Notes: generated by a model from the letters alone, not told the origin. A stretch of DNA of 46,890 nt from an uncultured Acidiferrobacteraceae bacterium (GCA_913062915.1 CAJXWH010000003.1:1-46890), one strand, 5' to 3'. Positions 28,281-38,390 are shown, counted from the first letter of the stretch. Program-made: numbers and translations.

Positions 28281-29412
28281 CCAGTGCGGAAGTAATATTC
28301 ACTTTCTGAATGTCGATTGCGCCGCCCGCGATACCCCAGCCCCAAGCATCGCGCATCTTTTGTTCGATGGGGTACTCACCTGAGTATCCGTAAGCGCCCA
28401 TTAATTGCATTGCGGTGCTGGTCACTTCACGCGTAATTTCGTTGGCAAAACACTTGGCAACCGAACTCTCTCCGATGGAGGGCAGTCCCTGTTCTGCGTT
28501 CACCACCGCGCGGTAGAGAAGCAGACGGGACGCATCGAGTTTCATCTTCATTTCCGCGAGCTGAATCTGCACGGCCTGGAAATCCACCAACGCCTTTCCA
28601 AACTGCTGGCGATCCTGCACGTAAAGTAGCACGTAATCAAAAGCAGACTGCGCACAAGCAAGGCTCATCGTGGTATTGCCACAGCGCTCGAGGTCAAAAG
28701 CCTCCATCAACTGCTTAAATCCTCCGGCTGAAATGATCAGATTACCGATAGGCACCTCGACATTGTCGAAAAACATATCTGCACTCGGAATGCCGCGAAA
28801 TCCCATGTGCTGCTCTGGCTTACCGAAGGTAAACCCAGTCCGATCTTTCTCGACCAACACAGCTCCGATCCCTCGAGCCCCCGGTTCATCAGACATCCTG
28901 CAGTAAACCACATAGGCATCTGCATGCCCGGCCCCTGAACACCATCGCTTCTGACCTTTAACAATGACAGTGTCTCCCTCGATTCTTGCGGTCGTCGTTA
29001 GGTCAGTCAGTGCCGATCCTGCGTTCGGCTCCGACATCGAAACCGCAATCATCATGTTGCCGGAACATACATTAGGCAAGACGCGAAGCCGCAATTCTTC
29101 CGGTGCAAAATGAGCAATCGCCAGCGACGGACCGAAACAAGATTCAAAGACCGGAAACGCCACCGCGATTGAAATTTTGGCAAGTTCTTCAAGGACGAGC
29201 ACAGCATCCAAATGCTTCGCCCCCGCGCCACCATATGCCTCCGGTAGATTGATGCCCAAAAAACCCATCTCGGCAAAACGCTGCACGATCTCAGGTCCGA
29301 CCGGCTCGTCATTTTTCTCTATAATTTTCGCGACACCTGTGAGTTCAACTTCGGCAAATCGACGCGCACTCTCCTGCAGCGCTCGCTGTTCTTCGCTCAA
29401 TGAAAAATCCAA
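28252..29412 (-). CDS. Acyl-CoA dehydrogenase with altered C-terminal catalytic motif
   Basis: Acyl-CoA dehydrogenase-fold flavoprotein of 386 residues. FAD-binding signature AVSMSEPNAGSALTDL and the arginine/glutamine segment RQQFGKALVDFQAVQIQLAEM are intact. The usual C-terminal EGTNE motif is replaced by GGAIDIQKV, putting Asp (about 367) where many family members have the catalytic Glu. A glutamate in FDLERCG (about 242) is at the place used by isovaleryl-CoA dehydrogenase and may be the base. The start is TTG, supported by GGGAGAAA seven bases upstream. It is coupled to the CoA-transferase gene downstream and 32 bp from the PLP decarboxylase gene upstream. Confidence 0.9.
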   Translation of the reverse strand: MDFSLSEEQRALQESARRFAEVELTGVAKIIEKNDEPVGPEIVQRFAEMGFLGINLPEAYGGAGAKHLDAVLVLEELAKISIAVAFPVFESCFGPSLAIAHFAPEELRLRVLPNVCSGNMMIAVSMSEPNAGSALTDLTTTARIEGDTVIVKGQKRWCSGAGHADAYVVYCRMSDEPGARGIGAVLVEKDRTGFTFGKPEQHMGFRGIPSADMFFDNVEVPIGNLIISAGGFKQLMEAFDLERCGNTTMSLACAQSAFDYVLLYVQDRQQFGKALVDFQAVQIQLAEMKMKLDASRLLLYRAVVNAEQGLPSIGESSVAKCFANEITREVTSTAMQLMGAYGYSGEYPIEQKMRDAWGWGIAGGAIDIQKVNITSALVGRRFSQRG

Positions 29413-29444
29413 AACTTTTCTCCCACATTTATTCTCCTTACACT

Positions 29445-30650
29445 TTAGCCGCGAACGGCCTCCTTAATCGTGGTCACAATCAAATCGATATCTGCTAATG
29501 GGTTCGCAGCCACCGACCGCAGCCAGCGCTCATCTTCGATCACGCAAGTCGAAAACATACCCGAAGGCAGTTTCGCATGAATTCCGTCGGTATCGAAGTT
29601 ACGCGGACGAAATACAGTTACACCGGTTTTAGGCATCGCCAATAGCTCTATGTTTTCGTCCGCCCGAAGCTTTTCCGCCAGTTGATTCGCCATCTCCATT
29701 ACTCGATCGATTCGCTCGGCGATTCCAGCCCTACCCAGGGCAAGCAGGGTCGCCAATAAACTGATGGCAGCTGCGCCACGGGACCCTTGCACCCCAATGT
29801 TGGGCGTGGTCAGATACCCGCCGCCAAAACTGATGGCCGAATTTGCCAACTCTGGATCACGAAACATTACAAGCGCCGAGTCTTTTGGCTGCATCAACAG
29901 CTTATGCGCAGAAACCGCAACCGAGTCCGCCCCCTCGATGCCGGCAAGCTTATGGAAGTGCGTTGAGCTCAACCGCAGCGGGCCGCCCCAGGCTGCATCC
30001 ACATGTGTCCATCTGGCCTGCCCGATCAATTCCAGGGGATCGATTTCGCCGGTTGCCGTGGTGCCAGCCGTCAAGACCAGGCAGGCATCCGACACGTCAC
30101 CCAGTTGCGAAGTATCGAGTTGGCCTTGTTTACTTGCAGGCACTACCTCAATTGGCAACCGCAACATACGGGCGGCTTTCTGAATGCTCAAATGTGCGGC
30201 CTGCGACGCCACAACTCGTTGCACATCTTTGCTGTCGCGGGCCGCCCAGATCGCAGTCAGATTCGCCAGCGTAGACCCTGAACACATATGGCCACCATGC
30301 ATGCCAAAAAACGGCATTAACCAATCAAAAACACGCTGCTCTGCTTTGATAGCAAACGGAGCAGTAGCCGGATGCAGTAAATTCTGGTTCAACCGGGCAT
30401 TCCAAAGCGCGATCGCCCAAGTGATCCAGGGCGTCGGCGGATCCATATTCGCGAACGCCTCCGGCGCATCGAGCTTAGCTGCCTCCCCAATAACATAGGG
30501 CGACAATAGCTCCAACGTTGCCAACTCACCGAGCCCCGACTCCGGGCACTCCCGGGGTAAATCAGATTTTTTCTCTGGAGTATGGCGAAGCAGAGAAATG
30601 GCATCTTCTAGCTTCCCGTTTGGTGCGAAACTTGGATCTTGATGGGTCAC
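29445..30650 (-). CDS. Pyridoxal-dependent (group II) amino acid decarboxylase family protein
   Basis: PLP enzyme of 401 residues related to aromatic-L-amino-acid, glutamate, diaminobutyrate and cysteine-sulfinate decarboxylases. Seen: GGHMCSGSTLANLTA, the ring-stacking histidine in AAHLSIQKAARM, TAGTTATGEIDPL, the aspartate in HVDAAWGGPLRL and the PLP lysine in VSAHKLLMQPKDSA. It is shorter than the usual 450-500 residues, and no residue I can read fixes the substrate. The start is GTG at 30650. It heads an apparent operon with acyl-CoA dehydrogenase, CoA-transferase and a hydroxyacid dehydrogenase, which suggests catabolism of an amino acid or amine through CoA intermediates. Confidence 0.88.
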   Translation of the reverse strand: MTHQDPSFAPNGKLEDAISLLRHTPEKKSDLPRECPESGLGELATLELLSPYVIGEAAKLDAPEAFANMDPPTPWITWAIALWNARLNQNLLHPATAPFAIKAEQRVFDWLMPFFGMHGGHMCSGSTLANLTAIWAARDSKDVQRVVASQAAHLSIQKAARMLRLPIEVVPASKQGQLDTSQLGDVSDACLVLTAGTTATGEIDPLELIGQARWTHVDAAWGGPLRLSSTHFHKLAGIEGADSVAVSAHKLLMQPKDSALVMFRDPELANSAISFGGGYLTTPNIGVQGSRGAAAISLLATLLALGRAGIAERIDRVMEMANQLAEKLRADENIELLAMPKTGVTVFRPRNFDTDGIHAKLPSGMFSTCVIEDERWLRSVAANPLADIDLIVTTIKEAVRG

Positions 30651-30769
30651 AATGTTGAAAGGCTCTTTTGTTATTGAAAAGATGGATAAATGGTGATAAT
30701 TCGTTACCGTTCGCTTTCCAGACGACCAAATAACCGATTTCCCCTAAAACCGTAACGCCCTTGTAAAAT

Positions 30770-30775
30770 TATAAT
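30770..30775 (+). promoter_or_regulatory. Perfect -10 hexamer before the orphan ABC ATPase gene
   Basis: TATAAT occurs about 120 bp upstream of the ATPase start, in the 246-bp divergent gap. No good -35 hexamer stands 16-18 bases upstream, so an activator would be needed or the match is chance. Confidence 0.3.
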
Positions 30776-30896
30776 CACCTCACCAACGGACAACGAGAGC
30801 AGCACCCCAATCTTTGCAGCTCCACCCAGTCACCGCATTCGTCATTTCCGCTTCATCCAAGATTCCCTCCTCCTAAAGAAAAAACAGCTACACACC

Positions 30897-31994
<1,098 letters not shown>

Positions 31995-32032
31995 GGGCTT
32001 TATTTCATACCAAAGACAATCTTCATAATAAA

Positions 32033-32058
32033 AAAACGGCTGCCGAAGCAGCCGTTTT
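32033..32058. terminator. Bidirectional rho-independent terminator
   Basis: Perfect 11-bp arms AAAACGGCTGC (32033-32043) and GCAGCCGTTTT (32048-32058) close on the stable tetraloop CGAA. An A-run before and a T-run after make it work in both directions, between the convergent orphan ATPase and binding-protein genes. This is the clearest terminator in the window. Confidence 0.92.
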
Positions 32059-32075
32059 GAACAATAAAAAATAGA

Positions 32076-33683
32076 TCAAGCCAACCACCAGCGCTCGGCG
32101 TTTTTGTGACCGTCGAATTCCCAATTGGAGGCCATCACGTCCGGACGCACCACACCGACCGAACACGCGTGTCCATAGGAAGAGAAGATCGGAATAATAA
32201 CACTGCAATTGTCATGCACGATACGTTGCATCTCCACGTACATCTCACGACGTTTGGCATCATCCAACTCTGCGCGTGCTTGTACCAATAGCTCTTCAAA
32301 ACGCGGATGATTGAAAAACGTTTCTGACCATCCTGTTTCAATCGCGTTCTTGGAATAAACCTGACTGAACATCCAATCCTCCGTCGGGCGGCCACCCCAG
32401 TACGAAGCACACCAAGAATCAACCAGCCAGACATTGGACCAATAACCATCATCAGGTTTACGTAGTACTTCGATGTTGATACCCGCAGGTCGTGCGGTTT
32501 CTGCAAACAACACCATTGCGTCGTCTGAATTCTGGAACGCTGTATCGGCGACACTGATCTGTAGATCTATCGATGACAATCCCGCCTGCTTCATATAGTA
32601 CTTGGCCTTATCGAGATCGTATCCACGCTGCGGAATTTCCTCTTCGGTTGCACGAAAGCGGTTGGCCGGACCGATTGGGATGTCATTACCCAGCGAGGCA
32701 TACCCAAACCAGATCTTCTGCAGCCATTCCTGCCGATCAATTGCATATTTAAGTGCCATGACCAGGTTATTATTATCGTAGGGTGCACGATCGCTGAGCA
32801 TGGGCAACGTGCAGTGTTGATTGCCATTGGTATAAAACACATCGACACCCGGTCGCTGTCCAAGACGTTCTGCAGTTCGCGGGTCAGGTGAAGTGATCAC
32901 ATCGAGCTCACCGCTGATTAACCCATTTTCACGAGCGCCGGTATCAGATATAAAGAGTGTTTCAATTCCATCAAAGTGTGCTCGTCCTGCCTTCCAGTAA
33001 TTTGGATTGCGCGACGTTAAGGTTCGGATTCCAGGATCGTGAGATTCCAGTTTGTACCCGCCTGTACCGACCCCGGACTGCGTGTCGATCGTGCCATCCG
33101 CGTTGGCGGGGCAAATACCGAGGTGATAGTCCGTCATCAAGTATGGGAAGTCCGCATTTGGCCCTTCCAGCTTCATGACGACCTGGCTATTGCCATCCGC
33201 CGAGATTTCTTGCACCTGCGAAACGATACCTTTGGCGCCGGACTTCGTGTCCTCACCTAAATGATGCTGGATGGAGGCAACCACATCGTTGGCTTCCAGC
33301 GATCGGCCGTTGTGGAATTCGACGCCCTTGCGTAAGTTGAAAACCCAGGTCTGGCCGTCGCTAGAATCCCACGACTCGGCAAGTTCCGGAATCAACTGGT
33401 TGTTCTCATCGATCTCAGTAAGGTTGTTACGCAGCTGACCCATACCGACATTGATCATGTATGAATCGAGATACGTTGCGGGGTCCAAAGAATCGCTCGA
33501 AGAAGCGCCCGTCAGTGCCTGTCTCAAGACCCCGCCTTTCTTGGGCGTTGCTGCCAGCACTGCGCTCGACAAAGACAATGCGGTCGGTGTAGCAATACCT
33601 AAGGCGATGGCGCTTCGAATAAAATCGCGCCGCGTGATCCGTCCCTCAGCCAGTTTCGATTTAAGGTGATTGATCTCTTTCAT
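32076..33683 (-). CDS. Peptide-type ABC transporter substrate-binding protein (family 5), Tat-exported
   Basis: Family 5 solute-binding protein (DppA/OppA-like) of 535 residues. The N-terminus has a twin-arginine motif, TRRDFIRS, followed by a hydrophobic stretch and an LAA cleavage site, so it is probably exported folded. Family blocks include LAESWDSSDGQTWVFNLRKGVEFHNG near residue 100 and the C-terminal REMYVEMQRIVHDNCSVIIPIF. The ATG at 33683 is preferred over a longer frame because GGAGGA stands 11 bases upstream and a proper signal peptide follows. There is no permease or ATPase beside it. The DppB/C-like permeases at 12-14 kb and the double ATPase at the right end are possible partners. 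Confidence 0.92.
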   Translation of the reverse strand: MKEINHLKSKLAEGRITRRDFIRSAIALGIATPTALSLSSAVLAATPKKGGVLRQALTGASSSDSLDPATYLDSYMINVGMGQLRNNLTEIDENNQLIPELAESWDSSDGQTWVFNLRKGVEFHNGRSLEANDVVASIQHHLGEDTKSGAKGIVSQVQEISADGNSQVVMKLEGPNADFPYLMTDYHLGICPANADGTIDTQSGVGTGGYKLESHDPGIRTLTSRNPNYWKAGRAHFDGIETLFISDTGARENGLISGELDVITSPDPRTAERLGQRPGVDVFYTNGNQHCTLPMLSDRAPYDNNNLVMALKYAIDRQEWLQKIWFGYASLGNDIPIGPANRFRATEEEIPQRGYDLDKAKYYMKQAGLSSIDLQISVADTAFQNSDDAMVLFAETARPAGINIEVLRKPDDGYWSNVWLVDSWCASYWGGRPTEDWMFSQVYSKNAIETGWSETFFNHPRFEELLVQARAELDDAKRREMYVEMQRIVHDNCSVIIPIFSSYGHACSVGVVRPDVMASNWEFDGHKNAERWWLA

Positions 33684-33989
33684 AATGTGCGCATTCCTCC
33701 ATTGAGTTTTAGCGTTTCTGATTGATTTTCGTTCAACATCGAACCCAAAATCTCGAAAGAAGCAAACCACAAACTCCACGAAAATACAAGAGGTTGCGGT
33801 CGGATCAAAATGGCCCTACGCTGGCCAAAACCGGTTCTACAGCGCAGATTGCCCTTTGCCTACGTAAAAAATTAGCTAATGCGTCATTTTCTTCGAATAG
33901 TCAATACGAGATTTCTTTGTCAGATCAAACAGAATTATGAGACTTCTACTTCTGTTTTGTATGGCTAACGATTGGATCCGGTAATCAAG
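33684..33989. other. Divergent intergenic region, 306 bp
   Basis: AT-rich gap between the binding-protein gene and the NUDIX gene. The minus side carries the GGAGGA ribosome site. I see no convincing promoter pair, hairpin, RNA gene or repeat. If the NUDIX gene starts at the TTG at 33972 the gap is 18 bp shorter. Confidence 0.5.
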
Positions 33990-34841
33990 ATGGTGCACGA
34001 CTTCTCTCGCATCTGGCACGACCCGCCTAACGGAACTAAAGCTCCAAGTTCGCCCAAGCCAGCCTCCACGGTACTCCTCGTTAGGAATCACTCCAATCAT
34101 GACGAAGTTGAAGTTCTCCTCATCGAGCGGGCTCTCTCTACCAATTTTGGAGGTGCTTTCGTTTTTCCGGGCGGCACCGTTGCACCGGAAGACCACGCAC
34201 CGAGGTTTGGTCAAATGTCCAACGGCCCGAACAACAGCGACGCCTCCGCCGTACTTGGCATCGAAGACGGAGGGCTCGCCTACTGGGTAACCTGCATTCG
34301 AGAGTGTTTTGAAGAAGCCGGCATACTGCTAGCAAATAAAAATAGTGGAGTCGATTCGGCAATTAAGGGAGATAACGACAGTCAACGATTTTCGAATTAT
34401 CGGCAAAGACTTAATCAAAGGGAACGGATTTTCGAAAAGATGTGTGCAGAAGAAAGCCTCGTTCTCAATACCAATCAACTGGCCTACCTTTCGCATTGGA
34501 TCACTCCAAAGACGGAAAGAAAACGCTATACGACGAGATTCTTTGTTGCCGCAGTACCGGAAAATCAAGACGCCATGCACGATGGTGCAGAAGCTATCCA
34601 CAGCCTTTGGATCCGACCTGAAGAGGCGCTTCGACAGCAACAAATGGGTAAGTTGCCCATGATCATGCCGACCATAGCTAATCTTCGGCAAATCTGCGGG
34701 TTCTCCTCAGCCGACGCATTGCTGCAAACAAAATTCGACATAGATCCAAAAAGTATTTCCGCGATCGAACCTAAGCTGTTCAAGCAGAACGGCAAATGGG
34801 TCGGTCTTTTACCGGGTGAACCCGGTTACGACGAGCACTGA
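33990..34841 (+). CDS. NUDIX hydrolase, NUDT19-like
   Basis: NUDIX-superfamily protein of about 283 residues, related to the mammalian NUDT19/NUDT7 coenzyme-A diphosphatases. The PGG strand (AFVFPGGTVAPEDHA) is separated by an insertion of about 35 residues from the NUDIX helix (IRECFEEAGILLA), as in NUDT19. The REcxEE core is intact. The ATG at 33990 is chosen; a TTG at 33972 would add six residues, and neither has a strong ribosome site. The MBL-fold gene starts only two bases downstream. With so many CoA-ester enzymes in the window, a role in turnover of CoA or acyl-CoA is reasonable but not proved. Confidence 0.88.
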   Translation: MVHDFSRIWHDPPNGTKAPSSPKPASTVLLVRNHSNHDEVEVLLIERALSTNFGGAFVFPGGTVAPEDHAPRFGQMSNGPNNSDASAVLGIEDGGLAYWVTCIRECFEEAGILLANKNSGVDSAIKGDNDSQRFSNYRQRLNQRERIFEKMCAEESLVLNTNQLAYLSHWITPKTERKRYTTRFFVAAVPENQDAMHDGAEAIHSLWIRPEEALRQQQMGKLPMIMPTIANLRQICGFSSADALLQTKFDIDPKSISAIEPKLFKQNGKWVGLLPGEPGYDEH

Positions 34842-34843
34842 GT

Positions 34844-35665
34844 ATGGCGTTAGAGCCTGAAGTGGTAGAAACCCTGTCTCCGATGGTGCGACGGATCACC
34901 GCTAATAACCCGGGTGTCTTCACCGGCCCCGGAACTAATACGTACCTCGTTGGCGACGGTAATGTGACGGTAATCGACCCAGGACCGGCAATGGATACCC
35001 ATGCTCAGGCCATTGCCGATGCACCTGGCACGATCACCCAGATCATCGTTACCCATACCCACCTCGATCACTCCCCAGGCGCCCAACTATTGCAAAAGAA
35101 ACTGGGCGTACCTGCTTACGGACTAATCGCAGCGTATCCCCAACATCAGGATCCAACCTTTAAGGCTGCCGCTTTGCTCAAAGATCAGCAAATAATCGAA
35201 GGGAAAGACTTTCGAATACGAGTAATCCATACCCCTGGCCATGCTTCAAATCATCTGTGTTTTCTTTTGGAACCCGGAGGTATGCTGTTCTCGGGCGATC
35301 ACATTATGAATGGTTCTACCGTCGTGATCCGGCCTCCCGATGGGAATATGAGCGCCTATATCGACTCCTTACGAAAACTAAAGGGGTATCCTATGACAGC
35401 AATTGCGCCTGGGCACGGGGCTGTACTGGAAGATCCCTATTCCGCGGTCGACTGGATTATTCAGCATCGCTTGGAGCGCGAAAAGAAGATCTTGGAGAGT
35501 TTACGAACAACCGGCCAAGGAACTTCTGATTCACTGGTCGAGGCTGTCTACGAAGACGTCGACTCTTCACTCTTCCCGATCGCCAAATGGTCCCTTGAGT
35601 CCCACTTGATCAAGTTGCTGGAAGACGGGGAAATCTCAAAAACCGGCAATGAATACTATTCATAG
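34844..35665 (+). CDS. MBL-fold metallo-hydrolase (LACTB2-like)
   Basis: Metallo-beta-lactamase-fold hydrolase of 273 residues. The metal-binding motif HTHLDH is at residues 71-76, with later ligands in TPGHASNHLCF and SGDHIMNGSTVV, and a terminal histidine in APGHG. The N-terminal ITANNPGVFTGPGTNTYLVG and the C-terminal winged-helix-like region match LACTB2-type proteins, which include nucleases and thioester hydrolases. It begins two bases after the NUDIX stop, so the pair is surely co-translated. The substrate is not known; glyoxalase-like or acyl-thioester hydrolysis are alternatives. Confidence 0.9.
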   Translation: MALEPEVVETLSPMVRRITANNPGVFTGPGTNTYLVGDGNVTVIDPGPAMDTHAQAIADAPGTITQIIVTHTHLDHSPGAQLLQKKLGVPAYGLIAAYPQHQDPTFKAAALLKDQQIIEGKDFRIRVIHTPGHASNHLCFLLEPGGMLFSGDHIMNGSTVVIRPPDGNMSAYIDSLRKLKGYPMTAIAPGHGAVLEDPYSAVDWIIQHRLEREKKILESLRTTGQGTSDSLVEAVYEDVDSSLFPIAKWSLESHLIKLLEDGEISKTGNEYYS

Positions 35666-35778
35666 TTGGTGCGATTGACCGGGAAATATTGTGGGGCCCT
35701 CTACATCTAAACGCTTCCGACTGCAGCTGCAAATAATTCGACCGCTGCTCGCGACGACCCCCCCATCACAGAATTTCT

Positions 35779-36651
35779 TCAGTTGAGTGCGAAGTTCAAT
35801 TGAAAACGAACCACCACGGCCCGATGATCTGACGGGTACGGCTCAACAACCAAATCCGAGTGTTTATGATCTTCGCCGACGATCTTGGCGGCAACCGGTC
35901 GTATATCACCCCCGGTATGGTAGACGAAGTCGATCCGGTCGTGGACTTCGTCCGCTACGTTCGCGGCACCACCAACCCCCTGACCGGGCACTGGGGTCCA
36001 CGTAACCGCCGGAGCGCGACATTCGTTTGGATGAACCGCGCGCAGCGAATCCTCCATACCGGTTGCGATGACTTTGCCCGAGCAAGGCCATGGAACCATC
36101 TTTTTGAAGTGAAGCCCTACCGCAGCGGATCGATCGGTCCAGTCGAGATGAGAAGGCTCATTAAAATCCCCGCATAAAAACACCCGCTCTCCCTTTTTCA
36201 TCCACGGTGCGATTTCTGCCAGGACACGATCGATCTCTTGTCCCCGGGTCGTTTCCGCATTCTCGACCACTTCTTCAACACGAGAAAAAGTCCCGTCTCT
36301 TACCTGGTAGGGCTGATAGGGCGATGAAGAAAGGTGTACACCGAAAACGCAAGCGGTCTCACCTTCCGTAAGTCCGAGACGGACCCCGTGGTCGAAGGTC
36401 TCTATCATGGGAAAACGGCTCAATACTGCGACGCTATCTCGGTAGGGTGGAGCTGTGACCTCGTGGCAATGGAGCGCAAGCCGGTCGGCTAAGGGTCGGG
36501 CATTGCCGATGTGCTCGCACAATACCACGACATCTGCCCCCGCAGTCTCAATCACCTTGGCCGTCTGGTTCAGCGGCTGACCGAGGTGGGTCCCGCCATA
36601 AAGGATATTGAAACTCAGAATCGAAAGAAGAGAACCGTTCTGATACTCCAT
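35779..36651 (-). CDS. Endonuclease/exonuclease/phosphatase (EEP) family protein
   Basis: Metal-dependent hydrolase of about 290 residues with the DNase I-like EEP fold. Family motifs are LLSILSFNILYGG at the N-terminus, VVLCEHI with the metal-binding glutamate, LCGDFNEPSHLDW, DRIDFVYHTG and the C-terminal YPSDHRAVVV. Members cleave phosphodiesters of nucleic acids, inositol lipids or sphingomyelin; the target here is unclear. The ATG at 36651 is used. A GTG at 36672 with GAGAG just before it is an alternative. It is the last gene of the minus-strand carnitine-locus arm, 29 bp after the serine hydrolase gene. Confidence 0.86.
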   Translation of the reverse strand: MEYQNGSLLSILSFNILYGGTHLGQPLNQTAKVIETAGADVVVLCEHIGNARPLADRLALHCHEVTAPPYRDSVAVLSRFPMIETFDHGVRLGLTEGETACVFGVHLSSSPYQPYQVRDGTFSRVEEVVENAETTRGQEIDRVLAEIAPWMKKGERVFLCGDFNEPSHLDWTDRSAAVGLHFKKMVPWPCSGKVIATGMEDSLRAVHPNECRAPAVTWTPVPGQGVGGAANVADEVHDRIDFVYHTGGDIRPVAAKIVGEDHKHSDLVVEPYPSDHRAVVVRFQLNFALN

Positions 36652-36680
36652 AGCCAAAGAATAAACCTGCACGCGCTCTC

Positions 36681-37931
36681 TCACGGATCGCCACGATCGG
36701 TCAGGGCCTGGTAAACCAGATTCCTGAGATCCCACCGGATGGGGTAGAGGTCGGATGGCGCCAGCTGGGTAAAGAAACTGACCGTAAGATCATTCGTGGG
36801 ATCGACCCAGAATGCGGTACTGGCAAGACCGCCCCAGGCCACTTCCCCGACCGCGCAGGCATAATCGACTGCGTTTGGATCGATCACAATGGAGAAACCC
36901 AGCCCAAATCCGATTCCGTCGTAAGACATCTCATTGAACGTGCCCTGGCCCATGCTGGCGAGGTCACCGGGCAGTTGATTTCGCGTCATATCGGCAACGG
37001 TCTCGGGCCGCAGCAATGGGCCCTCCGGCCCCTGCCCGCTACGGCGAATCATTTCAGTAAACCGGAAATAATCCGACGCCGTGGACAGCAACCCGGCCCC
37101 GCCGGAGAGCGTGGTCACTTCGTTGCCATAGACGCTGTCCTCTCTTGGGTCCGCCAATTGCATCGGATCCGCTGGCGTCGCTTCATAAAGAGCCGAAAAC
37201 CGTCCCAGGTTGTGCCTGGGAAGACGAAAACCCGTGTCGGGCATACCAAGCGGCTCGAAAACACGCTTGGTCAGAAAAACATCGAGCGCCTGCCCAGACA
37301 CAACTTCAATCACGTGACCGAGAACATCGGTGGAAACCCCATAATTCCAACGGCTGCCGGGGTGAAACAACAAAGGTAATTCGGCGAGACGCAAGACGAC
37401 ATCTTCGAGTGGGCCATCGTCTGGATAAAACTCGACTTGTCGACTCTTGTAAAGCGAAGCCAACGGTGTATCGTCAAACACCCCGTAGCCAAATCCCGAG
37501 GTATGAGTCAGGAGCTGTCGGATGGAAATGGGCGATCGAGCCTTTTCCGTCTGTATCGCCTCGCCTTGCCCGGACCGATAAACCTCCATGTCTCGAAACA
37601 CCGGTAAATATTCTGAAAGTGGATCATCAAGTGCCAGCAAACCCGCCTCGAACAGGACCATTAGCCCCACCGAGACAATCGGTTTAGTCATCGAATAAAT
37701 ACGAAAGACGGTATCGACCTGCATCTCGAGTCCCGATTCGGGATCACTTTTGCCGACACATTCAAGAAAAAAAACCTCTCCGTGGCGGGAGATCATGGTC
37801 ATGGCGCCGGGCAGTTTGCCCTCATCGACATAGCCCTGCATCCATGTCCGGATGTCCTCGAGGCGATCGCGCGAGAACCCCACCGACTCAGGTGTTGCCG
37901 TCACCCGAACTGTGTGCCGCCCTATCTCCAT
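36681..37931 (-). CDS. Serine hydrolase, class C beta-lactamase / EstB-like family
   Basis: Beta-lactamase-family serine hydrolase of 416 residues. The nucleophile motif SMTK lies at residues 80-83 (RIYSMTKPIVSVG), the tyrosine motif in WNYGVSTDVLGHVIE, and the third motif is probably the WGGLASTAF stretch near residue 370. These proteins are usually esterases or peptidases rather than true beta-lactamases. I see no Sec signal peptide, so it is probably cytosolic. It sits 65 bp after the NTF2-like gene on the same strand, and might hydrolyse an ester or acyl-betaine, but this is not shown. Confidence 0.88.
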   Translation of the reverse strand: MEIGRHTVRVTATPESVGFSRDRLEDIRTWMQGYVDEGKLPGAMTMISRHGEVFFLECVGKSDPESGLEMQVDTVFRIYSMTKPIVSVGLMVLFEAGLLALDDPLSEYLPVFRDMEVYRSGQGEAIQTEKARSPISIRQLLTHTSGFGYGVFDDTPLASLYKSRQVEFYPDDGPLEDVVLRLAELPLLFHPGSRWNYGVSTDVLGHVIEVVSGQALDVFLTKRVFEPLGMPDTGFRLPRHNLGRFSALYEATPADPMQLADPREDSVYGNEVTTLSGGAGLLSTASDYFRFTEMIRRSGQGPEGPLLRPETVADMTRNQLPGDLASMGQGTFNEMSYDGIGFGLGFSIVIDPNAVDYACAVGEVAWGGLASTAFWVDPTNDLTVSFFTQLAPSDLYPIRWDLRNLVYQALTDRGDP

Positions 37932-37996
37932 AACGGATTCACCCGGCCCCGCCCAGCGTTTCGAAAGTGAATGATCTGGCTGGATTCAGCCGGAAA

Positions 37997-38368
37997 TTAG
38001 CTCGGGATCACCTGTTTGTAGCAGGTATCTTTTTTGAGGATCTTCCTGTCTCGGAACTGCCAAAGGTCACAGCCGAAACAGTCCAGGCGACCGTGTGCTG
38101 TCGTGCCTTGGACGCGCCACTCGGTCACGGCGCAGTCACCGCAGACCCAGGTTTTGACACCCGCCCAGCGGATGTCTGGCACCGCCGCAAAACGTTGCCG
38201 CAGAACCTCACCGATCGCTTCTCTGCCAACGAATCGCTCACCGTGTGGCTCCGGTCCAGCAGCCATCAGGAACTCACCTTCTTCTTCAAAATGCGAGACG
38301 ATGCGCTCTACATTGTGGTCATTAAAAGATTCAAGGACCTCCTCCATCTGTTCCATCGAAATGCTCAT
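37997..38368 (-). CDS. NTF2/SnoaL-like domain protein
   Basis: Small protein of 123 residues with the cone-like NTF2/SnoaL fold pattern: EVLESFNDHNVERIVSHF at the start, FVGREAIGEVLRQRFAAVPDIRW in the middle, and VTEWRVQGT followed by WQFRDRKILKKDTCYKQV. The ATG at 38368 is clearly preferred over a longer frame because AAGGAG precedes it and the longer version overlaps the BKACE gene. It lies 22 bp after BKACE on the same strand. Members are isomerases, cyclases or hydrolases of small molecules; no catalytic residue can be fixed here. Confidence 0.85.
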   Translation of the reverse strand: MSISMEQMEEVLESFNDHNVERIVSHFEEEGEFLMAAGPEPHGERFVGREAIGEVLRQRFAAVPDIRWAGVKTWVCGDCAVTEWRVQGTTAHGRLDCFGCDLWQFRDRKILKKDTCYKQVIPS

Positions 38369-38390
38369 GCCTGGCTCCTTCACTGCGAAA

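Noticed and set aside
36681-37931. Class C beta-lactamase (antibiotic resistance)
   Set aside because: It has SxxK and Tyr motifs but no signal peptide and the EstB-like YGVSTDVLG context, so an esterase-type serine hydrolase is more likely.
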